Below, piece by piece: positions 16,778-26,841 of a DNA stretch of 34,627 nucleotides (position 1 is the stretch's first letter; each line of letters opens with the position of its first letter). Origin of the DNA: Bdellovibrionales bacterium. GTDB lineage: Bacteria; Bdellovibrionota; Bdellovibrionia; Bdellovibrionales; UBA1609. Below the pieces are notes generated by a model. It had not been told where the DNA came from. It did not search any database and saw nothing but the letters and a program-made list of their open reading frames with translations. Where the stretch lies: assembly GCA_023301025.1 (NCBI GenBank), contig JALZUR010000011.1, forward strand, positions 1 to 34,627, read 5' to 3'. Position numbers and translations under genes: made by a program.

Positions 16778-19444
16778 ATGAATGGAAAGTATCTTTATTT
16801 TTTTTCAAAAGATAAAACAGAAGGGTCAAAATCTGATAAGCTTTTATTGGGTGGAAAGGGTGCCAATTTAGCTGAAATGTCTAGCTTAGGAATCCCAGTT
16901 CCTCCAGGGTTTACCTTAACAACTGAGCTTTGCATGAGCTTTCAAAAAACAGGTCGCTTGAATGCTGAAATTAAAGAGCAAGTAAAACTTGGCATGGAAG
17001 AGATTGGTCAAGTTGTTGGAAAGTCTTTTGGAAGTAAAACAAATCCTCTTTTAGTAAGTGTTAGGTCGGGTGCTCCTGTAAGTATGCCAGGTATGATGGA
17101 TACGGTTTTAAACCTTGGTTTAAATCTTGAGACTGTCGAAGGTATTTCTAATAAATCTGAAAATCCAAGGTTTGCTTATGACTCTTACAGGCGTTTCATA
17201 CAGATGTATTCAAATGTTGTGATGGGTATGAATCATTCAGTGCTTGATGTCTTTATGGAGGATTTAAAAGATGAAAAAAAATACAAATCAGATACTGAAC
17301 TTACAGTAGATGACTTAAGAACCCTTGTTGAAAAGTTTAAAATTGAAGTGCTTCAAAGCACAGGTAAAAAATTCCCCGACGATCCATGGGATCAGCTTTG
17401 GGGCGCTATTGAAGCTGTCTTTAGTAGTTGGAACAACCCAAGAGCTATAACTTATAGAGAGCTTAATGAAATAGATGGTGCTATGGGCACTGCTGTTAAT
17501 GTGCAAGCCATGGTCTTTGGAAACTTAGGAGAGACTTCTGCAACTGGTGTTGCCTTTACAAGAGATCCATCAAATGGGGAGAAGATTTTCTATGGGGAGT
17601 ATTTAAAAAATGCTCAAGGTGAAGATGTTGTAGCGGGCATAAGAACCCCCCAACCTTTGTGCATAAATAAAGAGGAAAAAGGGCAGGAGAGTTTAGAGAA
17701 AGCCATGCCTAAGATCTATAAAGAATTAGAAGATGTTTATAAAAAGTTAGAATCTCATTACAAAGATATGCAAGATATTGAGTTTACTGTTGAAGAGGGC
17801 AATTTATGGATGCTTCAAACACGCTCAGGAAAAAGAACAGTATCTGCTTCTTTAAAAATAGGTTTAGATATGCTTGGTGAAGGTTTAATTTCTGAAAAAG
17901 AGTTGATACACCGCTTATCTCCACAAAGTTTAGATCAGCTTTTGCATCCAAGGTTAGATGAAGATGCTGAAAAAACTCAAATTGCAAAAGGGCTTCCTGC
18001 AAGTCCTGGTGGTGTGAGTGGTAAGGTTGTGTTTACAAGTGAAGAGGCTGTTTTACTTAAGTCACAAGGTGAGAAGTGTATTTTAGTAAGACCTGAAACC
18101 TCACCTGAAGATATTGAAGGCATGATTGCAGCTGTTGGAATTTTAACCTCTCGTGGGGGAATGACCTCACACGCTGCAGTAGTAGCGAGGGGAATGGGAA
18201 AGTGCTGTGTGGCAGGTTGTGAAAGCGCTCAAGTGAATTTAAAAGACGAAGTTCTTAAGTTTTCTGGCTACACTATACTGAAACACGACTACATAACTTT
18301 AGATGGCTCTACAGGTGAAGTTTATTTAGGTCAGGTTCCCACTAAAGATCCTGAACTTGGTGAAGATTTTGAAAAGGTTATGTCTATTGCTGATAAGTAC
18401 AGACGCATGGGTGTAAGAGCAAATGCTGACAATCCAAAAGATGCTGAAGTGGCAAGAAGTTTTGGAGCTGAAGGTATTGGGCTTTGCCGAACAGAACATA
18501 TGTTTTTTGGTGGCGAGCGTATCGATTCTGTAAGACAAATGATCTTAGCAGAAACAAGACAAGAGAGAAAAGAGGCTTTGGCAAAACTTAAGCCTTTTCA
18601 AAAAGAAGATTTTGTTGGAATTTTTAAGGAGATGAAAGGCTTGCCAGTGACGGTAAGGTTACTCGATCCACCTCTTCATGAGTTTTTACCTCACACAAAA
18701 GAAGAGGTAGAAACACTTTCTAAAAACCTCTCTATTCCTGTTCAAAAGCTCACCCAAAGATTAGAAAATTTAAAGGAGTTTAACCCTATGCTTGGCCATA
18801 GAGGCTGCAGACTCGGTGTCACTTATCCTGAAATTTATGAGATGCAAATTGAAGCCATTGCGGAGGCTTCTATTTTAGTATCATCTGAGATTAGCGATAC
18901 AGTTAAAGTTGAAGTTATGATTCCTTTAGTTTCTACTAAAGGGGAGCTTAAAAGGCTTAGGGCTTTAACAAAAAGAACCTTTGATAAGATCGTCGATGAA
19001 TCAGACTCTGCTTCAAAAGTGGATTACATGATTGGAACTATGATTGAACTACCAAGAGCTGCTCTAACCGCTGATGAAATTTCAGAGTATGCCGATTTCT
19101 TTAGTTTTGGAACAAATGATCTAACTCAAACAACCCTAGGTCTTTCAAGAGATGATTCAGGAAGGTTTTTGTCTACTTATGTTGCAGATGGACTTTATGA
19201 GTCTGACCCTTTTGTTTCAATAGACAGAAAAGGAGTTGGCAAACTTGTAGAAATTGGGGTTCAATTAGGTAGAGGTCAAAACCCAGACTTAAAGGTTGGG
19301 GTTTGTGGTGAGCATGGTGGAGACGCTAAGAGTATAGAATTTTTAGAGTCTGTAGGTCTTGATTATGTAAGCTGTTCTCCTTTTAGAGTGCCTGTTGCAC
19401 GTTTAGCTGCAGCTCAGGCCTCACTTAGGAAAATGTTGAGTTAG
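16778..19444 (+). CDS. ppdK: Pyruvate, phosphate dikinase
   Basis: PPDK interconverts pyruvate, ATP and phosphate with PEP, AMP and pyrophosphate, serving glycolysis or gluconeogenesis in the cytoplasm. From the ATG at 16778 it is 888 residues, the usual length. The N-terminal nucleotide-binding domain opens with GGKGANLAEMSSLGIPVPPG. The swivelling phosphohistidine domain carries GGMTSHAAVVARGMGKCCVAG with the catalytic His465. The C-terminal PEP/pyruvate barrel has GLCRTEHMFF, LGHRGCRLG, FGTNDLTQTTLG and VCGEHGGD with the acid/base Cys843. An ATG eight codons upstream is inside the glyQS gene; GGAGGAG before 16778 supports the later start. The gene lies between glyQS and smc on one strand. 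Confidence 0.95.
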   Translation: MNGKYLYFFSKDKTEGSKSDKLLLGGKGANLAEMSSLGIPVPPGFTLTTELCMSFQKTGRLNAEIKEQVKLGMEEIGQVVGKSFGSKTNPLLVSVRSGAPVSMPGMMDTVLNLGLNLETVEGISNKSENPRFAYDSYRRFIQMYSNVVMGMNHSVLDVFMEDLKDEKKYKSDTELTVDDLRTLVEKFKIEVLQSTGKKFPDDPWDQLWGAIEAVFSSWNNPRAITYRELNEIDGAMGTAVNVQAMVFGNLGETSATGVAFTRDPSNGEKIFYGEYLKNAQGEDVVAGIRTPQPLCINKEEKGQESLEKAMPKIYKELEDVYKKLESHYKDMQDIEFTVEEGNLWMLQTRSGKRTVSASLKIGLDMLGEGLISEKELIHRLSPQSLDQLLHPRLDEDAEKTQIAKGLPASPGGVSGKVVFTSEEAVLLKSQGEKCILVRPETSPEDIEGMIAAVGILTSRGGMTSHAAVVARGMGKCCVAGCESAQVNLKDEVLKFSGYTILKHDYITLDGSTGEVYLGQVPTKDPELGEDFEKVMSIADKYRRMGVRANADNPKDAEVARSFGAEGIGLCRTEHMFFGGERIDSVRQMILAETRQERKEALAKLKPFQKEDFVGIFKEMKGLPVTVRLLDPPLHEFLPHTKEEVETLSKNLSIPVQKLTQRLENLKEFNPMLGHRGCRLGVTYPEIYEMQIEAIAEASILVSSEISDTVKVEVMIPLVSTKGELKRLRALTKRTFDKIVDESDSASKVDYMIGTMIELPRAALTADEISEYADFFSFGTNDLTQTTLGLSRDDSGRFLSTYVADGLYESDPFVSIDRKGVGKLVEIGVQLGRGQNPDLKVGVCGEHGGDAKSIEFLESVGLDYVSCSPFRVPVARLAAAQASLRKMLS

Positions 19445-19468
19445 TATGGTGCATGGGGAGTTTTTAAC

Positions 19469-22400
19469 TTGAGAATCAAACGCTTAGAGCTATTGGGCTT
19501 TAAATCATTTAAGGATCGTACAGTAATTTCATTTGATGAAGGGATTACGGGTATCGTTGGACCGAACGGTTGCGGAAAATCTAATATTGTTGATGCTTTG
19601 GTGTGGGTGATGGGTGAGATGTCAGCCAAACACCTAAGAGGCTCTACAATGGAAGATGTCATCTTTGCAGGTTCTCAAGATTATGCACCTATGGGTATGG
19701 CTGAAGTCTCTTTAACATTAGAAAATGATGGTGGAGCTTTTCCGGTTAAGTATCTAAATCACACAGAAGTTATGATCACTAGACGACTTCATCGTGGTGG
19801 AGATTCTGAATATTTTATAAACAAAGAGCCTTGTAGATTAAAAGACATTCATGAAATTTTTATGGACACAGGAGCTGGTTCAAAAGGTTTTAGTATAATT
19901 GAGCAAGGGCAAATTGGTAAGATCATTACTTCAAAGCCTTCTGAACGTCGCTCGCTTATTGAAGAGGCTGCGGGAATTACAAAATTTAAGGCCAGAAAAA
20001 AGGAATCTGAACGAAAACTTAAGTCGACAGATCAAAACCTTTTAAGGCTTTCTGATATTATCCGAGAACTTAAAAGACAACTTGATTCTTTAGAGCGACA
20101 AGCGCAAAAAGCTGAACGCTATAAAAAGTTAAAGACACAGTTAAAAGATGTTGATCTTTGGCAGTCTTCTTGTGAAATCTCTGAAGGACAAGAAAAACAT
20201 TTAGGTCTTCAGGAAAGCCTCACTGAGGGAGAAGACAAAAGACAAACGCTCTCTTCTGAAATCTCAGAATTAGAGTCAAATATTGAAGTGGAACGCTCAA
20301 AAACACTAGAGCAAGAAAAAGATTTAGAGACAAAGCAAGTAGATTTTAAAGTCTTTTCAGACAAGATATTAAACGAAGAAAACGAACTTCGTGAACTTAC
20401 TTTTGAAATTGAGCAGTCCAAGCGAAGTTCTGAGATAAAAGGTGGAGTTTTTGAACAAAATTTATCTCGTTTAAACATCATCCAAGAAGAAAAAGCTGAA
20501 GCTAGTGAAAAGCATGAGCACTTAAGTTTAGAGTTTGAAACTTTAGATGAAAGTTTTAGAGCTATTGAAGAGAGTTATTTAGAGCGCAAGTCTTCTATTG
20601 AAGAAAGAGAGAGCTCTTTATTTGCAGCAAGAAAATCTCAACTAGAAGTAGAGCAAGGGCTTATTCATATTGAAGCAGGTGTTGAGGGTCTTCAAGATAA
20701 AATTAAAGATGCAAAAGCTTTAAAGACCACTCATTTTGAGCAAAAAGAAGAGATTCAAAATAGCTTTAATGAGATTGATAAAAGGTACAAGGAGCTTTCA
20801 AAAGCCTATGAAGATGAAAAGCAGATTAAATTAGAGTTTTTAAAAGACTCTGATTCTTTAGAAGAGAACTTAAAAACATTTAAAGAGTCTAAAGAACAAA
20901 CTGCATTAAAAATTGACGAAGAAAAGCAGTTTTATAACAAAAGCCTTTCTAAGTTAGAGAGTTTAAAAGAGCTTCAAGATCAATTTGAAGGCTATCAAGA
21001 TGGTATAAAAAAACTTCTGCTTTCTAAAAAAGAAAAAGGCATAAAAGAGTCAGGCCTTCCACTTTCTGATTTTATCAAAACCCCTGAAGGGTATGAAGAG
21101 TCACTTGAGAGCTGCTTAAGTGATGGACTTCAAGGGCTCTTTGGTGTTTCAAGTTTAAGTGATATTTCGGAGTCCTTAAAGATACTCACAACGGGTGAGA
21201 AAAGATCACGTGCTCAGTTTTTTGTAAGCGAATTTATTAATAGATCTGCTAAAGCGAATGCAGCATCAGGCAGTGTTGCTGGCACGAAGAATCTAGGTCA
21301 GTTTTTAAATAGACAGGATGATGCACTTAAAGAAACACTTTCTATGTTCTATTTAGTTGAAGATTTAAATGAAGCAAAAACTATTTTTAATGACCATCAT
21401 GGATTTTGTATCACTAAAAATGGTGAGTTTGTAAGTTCTTTAGGCCAAGTTTTTGTGGGTGCGCAATCTAGCGGAGCAGGCTTGTTTTCTAGAAAGCAGC
21501 TTATTGAAACACTTACTCAAGATGTTGCCGTTAAACTTACAAGTTTAGAAACTTTAGAGAAGCAATTTAAATCTGTTAAGCAGCAGATTGATCAAGCAGA
21601 AACTGACTTTTCGTCAGCTAAGACAAAAGACAATGAGCAAGAGTTTAAAGTTTTTGAACTTAAAAAAGACTTAGAGCGTTCTGAGTTTGAAAAGTCTAAG
21701 GCTGAAAACGAACTTTCTAAGATCAACACTCTAGTAACAGAAGTAGATCAAAAGTTAGAAGAGCTAGGGTCTAAAAGTGAAGAGATGACTTCAAAGTCTA
21801 TTGAGCTTTCATCTAAAAAACGTGATCTTGAAGATGAGGTTTTTAAATGGGATGAAGAGCTTCTAAATTTTAAGGGTCAGTACCAGGGGCTTCAAGATGA
21901 GGTTACTGAAAAAAAGATACAACACGCATCTTTAAAGTCTGAACTTTCTGCTGTAACAGAAAAACTCACAACCCTTACAGAAAGAGAGTCTGAGTTAAGT
22001 TCTGAGATTGAATCTTTAAAAGAAGAGACACAAAATTCAGAGTCTTTTATCACATCAAACAGCTCAGAGCTTGGTAAGAGAAAAGCTCAATTAGAAAGAG
22101 ATTTGGAGCTTCGTCATGAGATGGAGACCTCTTTATCCTCTATGAGAGATGACTTTGAAAAGCTCACGCAAAGTGAAAGAGAGATGAGTGATAGGCTTTC
22201 AGAAGTTAAGATTCAATTCTCAAAAGTTGAGTCTTCAGTAAATGAATCAAAGATTAAGTTAGAGCAGGTGCAAGAAAATCTTCAAACTGTTGTTAACTCA
22301 ATCTTTGAAAAATACAGCGAAGATTTAACTGAAAACTATAAAAACTATTTAGACCTCTTTAAAGCTGATGAAAAAGAGGACCTTAAGTTTAAAGCTAAAG

Positions 22401-23044
22401 ACTTAAAAGATAAGATCTCTAGAATGGGTGAAGTGAATGTCTCTGCTTTAACGGAGTTTGATGATGTTAAAACGCGCTATGAGTTTTTAAGTGAGCAAGA
22501 AAAAGATTTGATTAAAGCGAAGAATCAATTAGAGCGTGTTATTATTAGAATTGATAAGATTTGCTCTACAAGGTTTAGAGAAACCTTTGAAGCTGTTAAT
22601 GATAGGTTTAAACGAGTTTTTCCCGTGCTTTTTGGTGGTGGGGAAGCACGGCTTATTCTTATTGAGCATGAAGATGAAACTAAAGAGCCTGGGATTGATA
22701 TTGAAGCTAAGCCACCTGGTAAAAAGGCGCAAAATGTGTCTTTACTTTCTGGTGGAGAGAAAGCCCTTACAGCTGTGTCATTAATATTCTCAATCTTTTT
22801 AGTTAAGCCTTCGCCTTACTGCTTGTTAGATGAGGTGGATGCTCCACTTGATGATGCCAATGTCTTTAGATTCAATGACCTAGTAAAAGAGATGGCTAAA
22901 AGAAGTCAGATCATTATTGTAACCCACAACAAAAACACTATGGCTGTAAACAACAAACTCTATGGAGTAACTCAAGAAGAGCGTGGAGTTTCAAAAATGG
23001 TGTCTGTGGATTTAAATCAACAGCCAACAGAAGCTACCGCATAG
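19469..23044 (+). CDS. smc: Chromosome segregation protein SMC
   Basis: SMC forms the ring-shaped condensin that organises and separates chromosomes with ScpA and ScpB. The 1191-residue protein has the standard plan: head with Walker A GPNGCGKS (31-38), a long coiled coil (about 170-500), a hinge (about 505-665, with GVSSLSDI and a glycine-rich turn GAQSSGAG), a returning coiled coil (about 670-1000), and the second head half with LSGGEKALTA (about 1094) and Walker B LLDEVDAPLDD (about 1118). The TTG start at 19469 has a GGGGAG site 8 bases upstream. It follows ppdK by 24 bases, so a shared operon is likely. No scpA or scpB gene is in the window. Confidence 0.95.
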   Translation: MRIKRLELLGFKSFKDRTVISFDEGITGIVGPNGCGKSNIVDALVWVMGEMSAKHLRGSTMEDVIFAGSQDYAPMGMAEVSLTLENDGGAFPVKYLNHTEVMITRRLHRGGDSEYFINKEPCRLKDIHEIFMDTGAGSKGFSIIEQGQIGKIITSKPSERRSLIEEAAGITKFKARKKESERKLKSTDQNLLRLSDIIRELKRQLDSLERQAQKAERYKKLKTQLKDVDLWQSSCEISEGQEKHLGLQESLTEGEDKRQTLSSEISELESNIEVERSKTLEQEKDLETKQVDFKVFSDKILNEENELRELTFEIEQSKRSSEIKGGVFEQNLSRLNIIQEEKAEASEKHEHLSLEFETLDESFRAIEESYLERKSSIEERESSLFAARKSQLEVEQGLIHIEAGVEGLQDKIKDAKALKTTHFEQKEEIQNSFNEIDKRYKELSKAYEDEKQIKLEFLKDSDSLEENLKTFKESKEQTALKIDEEKQFYNKSLSKLESLKELQDQFEGYQDGIKKLLLSKKEKGIKESGLPLSDFIKTPEGYEESLESCLSDGLQGLFGVSSLSDISESLKILTTGEKRSRAQFFVSEFINRSAKANAASGSVAGTKNLGQFLNRQDDALKETLSMFYLVEDLNEAKTIFNDHHGFCITKNGEFVSSLGQVFVGAQSSGAGLFSRKQLIETLTQDVAVKLTSLETLEKQFKSVKQQIDQAETDFSSAKTKDNEQEFKVFELKKDLERSEFEKSKAENELSKINTLVTEVDQKLEELGSKSEEMTSKSIELSSKKRDLEDEVFKWDEELLNFKGQYQGLQDEVTEKKIQHASLKSELSAVTEKLTTLTERESELSSEIESLKEETQNSESFITSNSSELGKRKAQLERDLELRHEMETSLSSMRDDFEKLTQSEREMSDRLSEVKIQFSKVESSVNESKIKLEQVQENLQTVVNSIFEKYSEDLTENYKNYLDLFKADEKEDLKFKAKDLKDKISRMGEVNVSALTEFDDVKTRYEFLSEQEKDLIKAKNQLERVIIRIDKICSTRFRETFEAVNDRFKRVFPVLFGGGEARLILIEHEDETKEPGIDIEAKPPGKKAQNVSLLSGGEKALTAVSLIFSIFLVKPSPYCLLDEVDAPLDDANVFRFNDLVKEMAKRSQIIIVTHNKNTMAVNNKLYGVTQEERGVSKMVSVDLNQQPTEATA

Positions 23045-23052
23045 TATTTTAG

Positions 23053-23074
23053 TTTAGCTTAAAACCAAGCTGAA
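23053..23074. terminator. Weak hairpin between convergent smc and ABC-F genes
   Basis: An 8-base-pair stem with one G-U pair (TTTAGCTT / AAGCTGAA) and loop AAAACC in the 52-base gap between two converging genes. There is no T-run on the plus strand, so function as a terminator is uncertain. Confidence 0.3.
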
Positions 23075-23096
23075 TGAGTGTGTGTAAATTTGAGTT

Positions 23097-24839
23097 CTAA
23101 AGTTCAAGCATTAGAGATTCAATCTCTTGATAAAGCTTGTCTATTTTTTTTTGTATCTGTTTGTTTTGGATATTCAGGTTCTTATCATCAGCACTCATAG
23201 TCACAGTATTTTTTTTCATTTGCTCTTCGAGTGAAATAATTTTTGCACTTAAATCATCTATGCGTTTTTCAACTCTACTGGTGTTTGCATCTAAAATTTC
23301 TGTATTGTCACTTGAGGTGTTTTTAGTGTTGCCTTGATCCTTAGGTCTTACCTCTTCATCTTCCCAACCTTCTTTTTCTAAAAACTCTTTGTATCGACCA
23401 TTAAAAACAGAGGCTTTTCCCTTTTTAAAGACTACAAGCTTTGTTGCTACTCGCTTTAAAAAATCTTCGTTATGGGTTACAAAAAACACTGGTCCATCAA
23501 ATGAATTCACCTCTTCAATCAAAGCATCGATAGACTCGATGTCTAAGTGATTCGTTGGTTCATCCAGTAAAAGTAGGTTTGTAGGGTGTGCTAAAACTTT
23601 ACCTAAAAGTACACGGCTCTGTTCTCCACCGGATAAAACTTTGATTTTCTTTTTTGCAGCATCTCCTGAAAACATCATGGCTCCGCATATGCCACGTATT
23701 TCAGATAAGCCAAGTTGTGGGTTTTCTGATCCAATCTCTTCTATAATGCTTAGGTTTGGGCTTAAGTCTTTTCTGTTTGTCTGTTGGTAGTAACCCACAA
23801 GAGTTGAAGGGTGAAACTCCGTGCCTCCTGTTAGAGGGGAGAGCTTGCCTGAAACCACGTTTAAAAGTGTTGTTTTGCCCTTTCCATTTTTACCAATAAC
23901 TGCAATGCGATCTTTTGATTTTATTTCTAAATTTAAATCTGAAAACAAGATTTTATCTTTATCAAATCCAAAGCTTAAATCCTTTATTTTGGCCAATGCT
24001 TTAGCATGAGTCTTTGCGTAAGAAAATTTAAAACCAAGGCGTTTTTCAGCTCCTAAATTTTCACCGATGTTTAATTTTTCAATCTGTTTCATTTTCGATT
24101 GAGCTTGTGTTGCTTTAGAAGCTTTTGCTCTAAACTTTTCAACAAACTTCTCTAAGTCTTTTTTCTTTTTGATTTGATTGTCTCTAGTTTTTAAGTAGAT
24201 GTCTTCATCTAAAGAAACCTGTTCATAATACTTGTTAGTTTTTCCTTTGATCTTTTTTAAGACGCCTCTGTGAATACCAGCAGTGTGTGTGATGACAGAA
24301 TCCATAAAAGACTTATCATGGGTGATAAGTAAAACTTCTCCGGGGTAGTTTCTTAAAACTCCTTTCATCCAATTTATACTTAAAATATCTAAATAGTTTG
24401 TTGGTTCATCTAAAATTAAAAGATCAGGCTCATTAATCAAACACTTTGCTAAATTTATTCGTAACTGATAACCACCAGAAAAGTCTCCCGGAGATTTTTT
24501 TAAATCATTTTTTGTAAAACCTAAGCCGAAAAGTATCTTTTCAGCCTTGTAAGTCATCATCTGTTGATCTTTGGGAAGAACAGAACCTACCTCTGACACC
24601 ACTGTAGGATGTGTAAAGTTAATGTGCTGATCTAAATGACCAAGCTTGTAGCCTTTAGGTATAGAAACCGTACCTTCATCTTCGGTTTCAAAACCTAAAA
24701 TAATTTTTGTTAGTGTTGATTTGCCGCAACCGTTTCTGCCTACAAGTCCTATGACTTCTCTTGGTCCTACCGCAAAAGTTAAGTTTTCAAATAAGAGACG
24801 GCCACCATAAGATTTTGAAAGATTTGTAGTTTGTATCAT
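23097..24839 (-). CDS. ABC-F ATPase, YheS-like
   Basis: A second soluble tandem ABC ATPase (580 residues) expected to act at the ribosomal E site during stalled translation. The first cassette has GRNGCGKS (34-41), FSGGYQLRINLAKCL and DEPTNYLD; the FSGG-x-LR-NLA form matches the YheS branch more than Uup or EttA. The P-site tRNA interaction linker holds FVEKFRAKASKATQAQSK. The second cassette has GKNGKGKTT, LSGGEQSRVLL and DEPTNHLD. The C-terminal region (about 500-580) is an acidic then coiled-coil extension. Only a GAG-like site precedes the ATG. It converges on smc. Confidence 0.87.
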   Translation of the reverse strand: MIQTTNLSKSYGGRLLFENLTFAVGPREVIGLVGRNGCGKSTLTKIILGFETEDEGTVSIPKGYKLGHLDQHINFTHPTVVSEVGSVLPKDQQMMTYKAEKILFGLGFTKNDLKKSPGDFSGGYQLRINLAKCLINEPDLLILDEPTNYLDILSINWMKGVLRNYPGEVLLITHDKSFMDSVITHTAGIHRGVLKKIKGKTNKYYEQVSLDEDIYLKTRDNQIKKKKDLEKFVEKFRAKASKATQAQSKMKQIEKLNIGENLGAEKRLGFKFSYAKTHAKALAKIKDLSFGFDKDKILFSDLNLEIKSKDRIAVIGKNGKGKTTLLNVVSGKLSPLTGGTEFHPSTLVGYYQQTNRKDLSPNLSIIEEIGSENPQLGLSEIRGICGAMMFSGDAAKKKIKVLSGGEQSRVLLGKVLAHPTNLLLLDEPTNHLDIESIDALIEEVNSFDGPVFFVTHNEDFLKRVATKLVVFKKGKASVFNGRYKEFLEKEGWEDEEVRPKDQGNTKNTSSDNTEILDANTSRVEKRIDDLSAKIISLEEQMKKNTVTMSADDKNLNIQNKQIQKKIDKLYQEIESLMLEL

Positions 24840-24883
24840 TTAAACTCTATAAAAGTAGTTTTTAAGTCTTTTGACAAGTAACT

Positions 24884-25546
24884 TTAAAGCTCAAGAAAAT
24901 CACGCAGTCTTTCGTTGCGATCTGCTTTGTATATCAAAAGTTCTGAAAAGTTTTCTTGAAATGTTAAAGCCTCTTGAAGCGAGTCTTGAAGAAAATTAAG
25001 GATGTCCAAATGTTCAAACGTTGCATGCTCCAAATTTGATACAGCCTGTACACCACCAAAAAGATCTAAAACTTGTTGGCTGTAGCTAAGAAGTAGATCT
25101 ATTATGTGCTGATTTGCACGGTAGGTGATTTTAATACTCTCATCAGAGCGTCTGATAAGTGCTGCTAAACTTAAACCTGATTCTACATTCAAAGCTTCAA
25201 AAGGTATCGGGTTGTTCGGCTCAACAGGTTTTAGCCCAAAAAGTAAATGATTAAGAGCATTTTGGTCTTGAATGTGCCTATCTAATACAGACTCTTCTTC
25301 TAAGAAGCGTGTCGCTAAGACTCTTGATAGATGTTCTAATGTCGAAGCTTCATCTAGTCTTAAGGCATCGTATTCGATGGTTAAAATTTTATTTGAAATC
25401 TCTTCTAGTTGTGTCAGGACTTCAGACGTTGTGACCACACCAACTGTTGTGCTCTTTAAGATTGAGTTGCAGGTGTTTGCAAAAGCTTTAGGGCTAAGAA
25501 AAAGAGTTAAAAAAAGTGATATTACATCAAGACGAAGGTTTTTCAT
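24884..25546 (-). CDS. Secreted, helix-rich protein of unknown function
   Basis: I do not recognise this family. The ATG at 25546 is chosen because it gives a signal peptide (MKNLRLDVISLFLTLFLSPKAFA, cleavage before NTCN); an upstream start seven codons earlier adds nothing typical. The mature 197 residues are almost entirely predicted helix, rich in Leu and Glu, with no motif and one cysteine near the new N-terminus. A TATACT box about 15 bases upstream with no ribosome site suggests a very short or absent leader. It follows the divergent ftsY gene and sits upstream of the YheS-like gene with a 44-base gap, so the two may be co-transcribed. Confidence 0.7.
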   Translation of the reverse strand: MKNLRLDVISLFLTLFLSPKAFANTCNSILKSTTVGVVTTSEVLTQLEEISNKILTIEYDALRLDEASTLEHLSRVLATRFLEEESVLDRHIQDQNALNHLLFGLKPVEPNNPIPFEALNVESGLSLAALIRRSDESIKITYRANQHIIDLLLSYSQQVLDLFGGVQAVSNLEHATFEHLDILNFLQDSLQEALTFQENFSELLIYKADRNERLRDFLEL

Positions 25547-25645
25547 TGATAGTATTAGAGTATACAATTGCTAAAAATATTAAGCCTTAATTTAGTTTTT
25601 CTTCAAACTGTGGATTTTTTACAAAAGTTGTGTTACGAAACTTAA

Positions 25646-26773
25646 ATGGAACAGTTTGAAATCATCACATTCATTACACTTGGTATATCAGGTCTAGGGG
25701 CAACAGCATTTTACTATTTTTTTAGATTCTATTTTTATAAAGAAAATCAAGAACTTAAAGAGACTAGTGAAGATAAAACTTTAGCAAAGAATGAATCAAA
25801 AAAAGCGACTCTAGCGACAGAAAAAAACACGGACTCAAGCTTTAAACAGGGCGCAAAAAAAACACTGACCTTAAATGAAGCCCTTTTAAAAAGCAAAAAA
25901 AGCTTCTGGTCTAAGCAAGGGTCAAGCAATGAAGAAGAGGTTAAAAGTTTAGATGAGTTGGAAGAGTCTCTTTATATGGCAGACATTGGTCCTCAAACTG
26001 TTCAGTATCTTTTAGATAAAGTTAGGGCTCAGTCAGAAGGAGAAAGTTTTGATCTAGGTTCAATCAAAAAGCTTTTCAAAAAAGAGATGCTCAGTTTTTT
26101 TGATGAAGATGAGGGCTCTAATGTTTTTAAAAGAATGCTTGAGAAAAGTTCTGAAACTTCTGGACCCTATGTAGTTTCAGTCGTTGGAGTAAATGGGGCT
26201 GGAAAAACAACCACCATTGGAAAACTTGCAAATAAGCTCTCAAAAGAAGGCCTTAAAGTCATGGTTGCTGCCGGGGATACTTTTAGAGCTGCTGCAGAAA
26301 ATCAGCTTAATGTGTGGGCTAAAAGATCAGATGCATTGATTTTTAAAGCTCCCAAAGAAACCAAAGACCCAAGTGCCGTGGCTTTTCAAGCCTACGAGAA
26401 GGCTAAAAAAGAAGACGTAGATGTACTTTTAATAGATACAGCCGGCAGACTTCACACCCAAGATAACCTTATGAAAGAGCTTGAAAAAGTGGGGAGAGTT
26501 CTTAAAAAGCATGATGAAAATGCTCCGCATGAGTGTTTTATGATTCTTGACTCTAATACAGGTATGAATGCGGCCTTTCAGGCTGAAAATTTTCACAAAA
26601 CTTTAAGCCTTACAGCTCTTATTCTTACAAAACTTGATGGCTCAGCTAAGGCTGGTATGACTCTAGGGGTGAGAAGATCTCTAGGGGTGCCAGTAATGAT
26701 GGTGGGTCTGGGTGAAGGTATAGAAGACTTGAGGCTATTTGAGCCATCGGCTTTTGTAGAGTCTTTAGTTTGA
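25646..26773 (+). CDS. ftsY: Signal recognition particle receptor FtsY
   Basis: FtsY is the GTPase receptor that docks SRP-ribosome complexes at the membrane. The 375-residue protein has an N-terminal membrane segment (about 5-30, FIITLGISGLGATAFYYFF-like), a charged linker (31-100), the helical N domain (100-165) and the G domain with GVNGAGKT (181-188), DTFRAAA (211-217), DTAGR (264-268), TKLDG (328-332) and the closing GLGEGIEDL. The membrane helix replaces the amphipathic A domain of E. coli FtsY. No ribosome site precedes the ATG. It begins the long plus-strand cluster that runs to the DUF1499 gene. Confidence 0.94.
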   Translation: MEQFEIITFITLGISGLGATAFYYFFRFYFYKENQELKETSEDKTLAKNESKKATLATEKNTDSSFKQGAKKTLTLNEALLKSKKSFWSKQGSSNEEEVKSLDELEESLYMADIGPQTVQYLLDKVRAQSEGESFDLGSIKKLFKKEMLSFFDEDEGSNVFKRMLEKSSETSGPYVVSVVGVNGAGKTTTIGKLANKLSKEGLKVMVAAGDTFRAAAENQLNVWAKRSDALIFKAPKETKDPSAVAFQAYEKAKKEDVDVLLIDTAGRLHTQDNLMKELEKVGRVLKKHDENAPHECFMILDSNTGMNAAFQAENFHKTLSLTALILTKLDGSAKAGMTLGVRRSLGVPVMMVGLGEGIEDLRLFEPSAFVESLV

Positions 26774-26788
26774 ACAGATTGACCAAAA

Positions 26789-26813
26789 ATTAAAATTGTT
26801 TTACAATTTTAAT
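26789..26813 (+). terminator. Perfect AT-rich hairpin between ftsY and zapA
   Basis: A perfect 10-base-pair stem (ATTAAAATTG / CAATTTTAAT) with loop TTTTA, starting 15 bases after the ftsY stop. It is followed by AGTTTATATAGG. It could attenuate read-through from ftsY, or overlap the promoter region of zapA (a TATATA box lies at 26818-26823). Confidence 0.45.
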
Positions 26814-26841
26814 AGTTTATATAGGTTATAGGTGATTCTAC

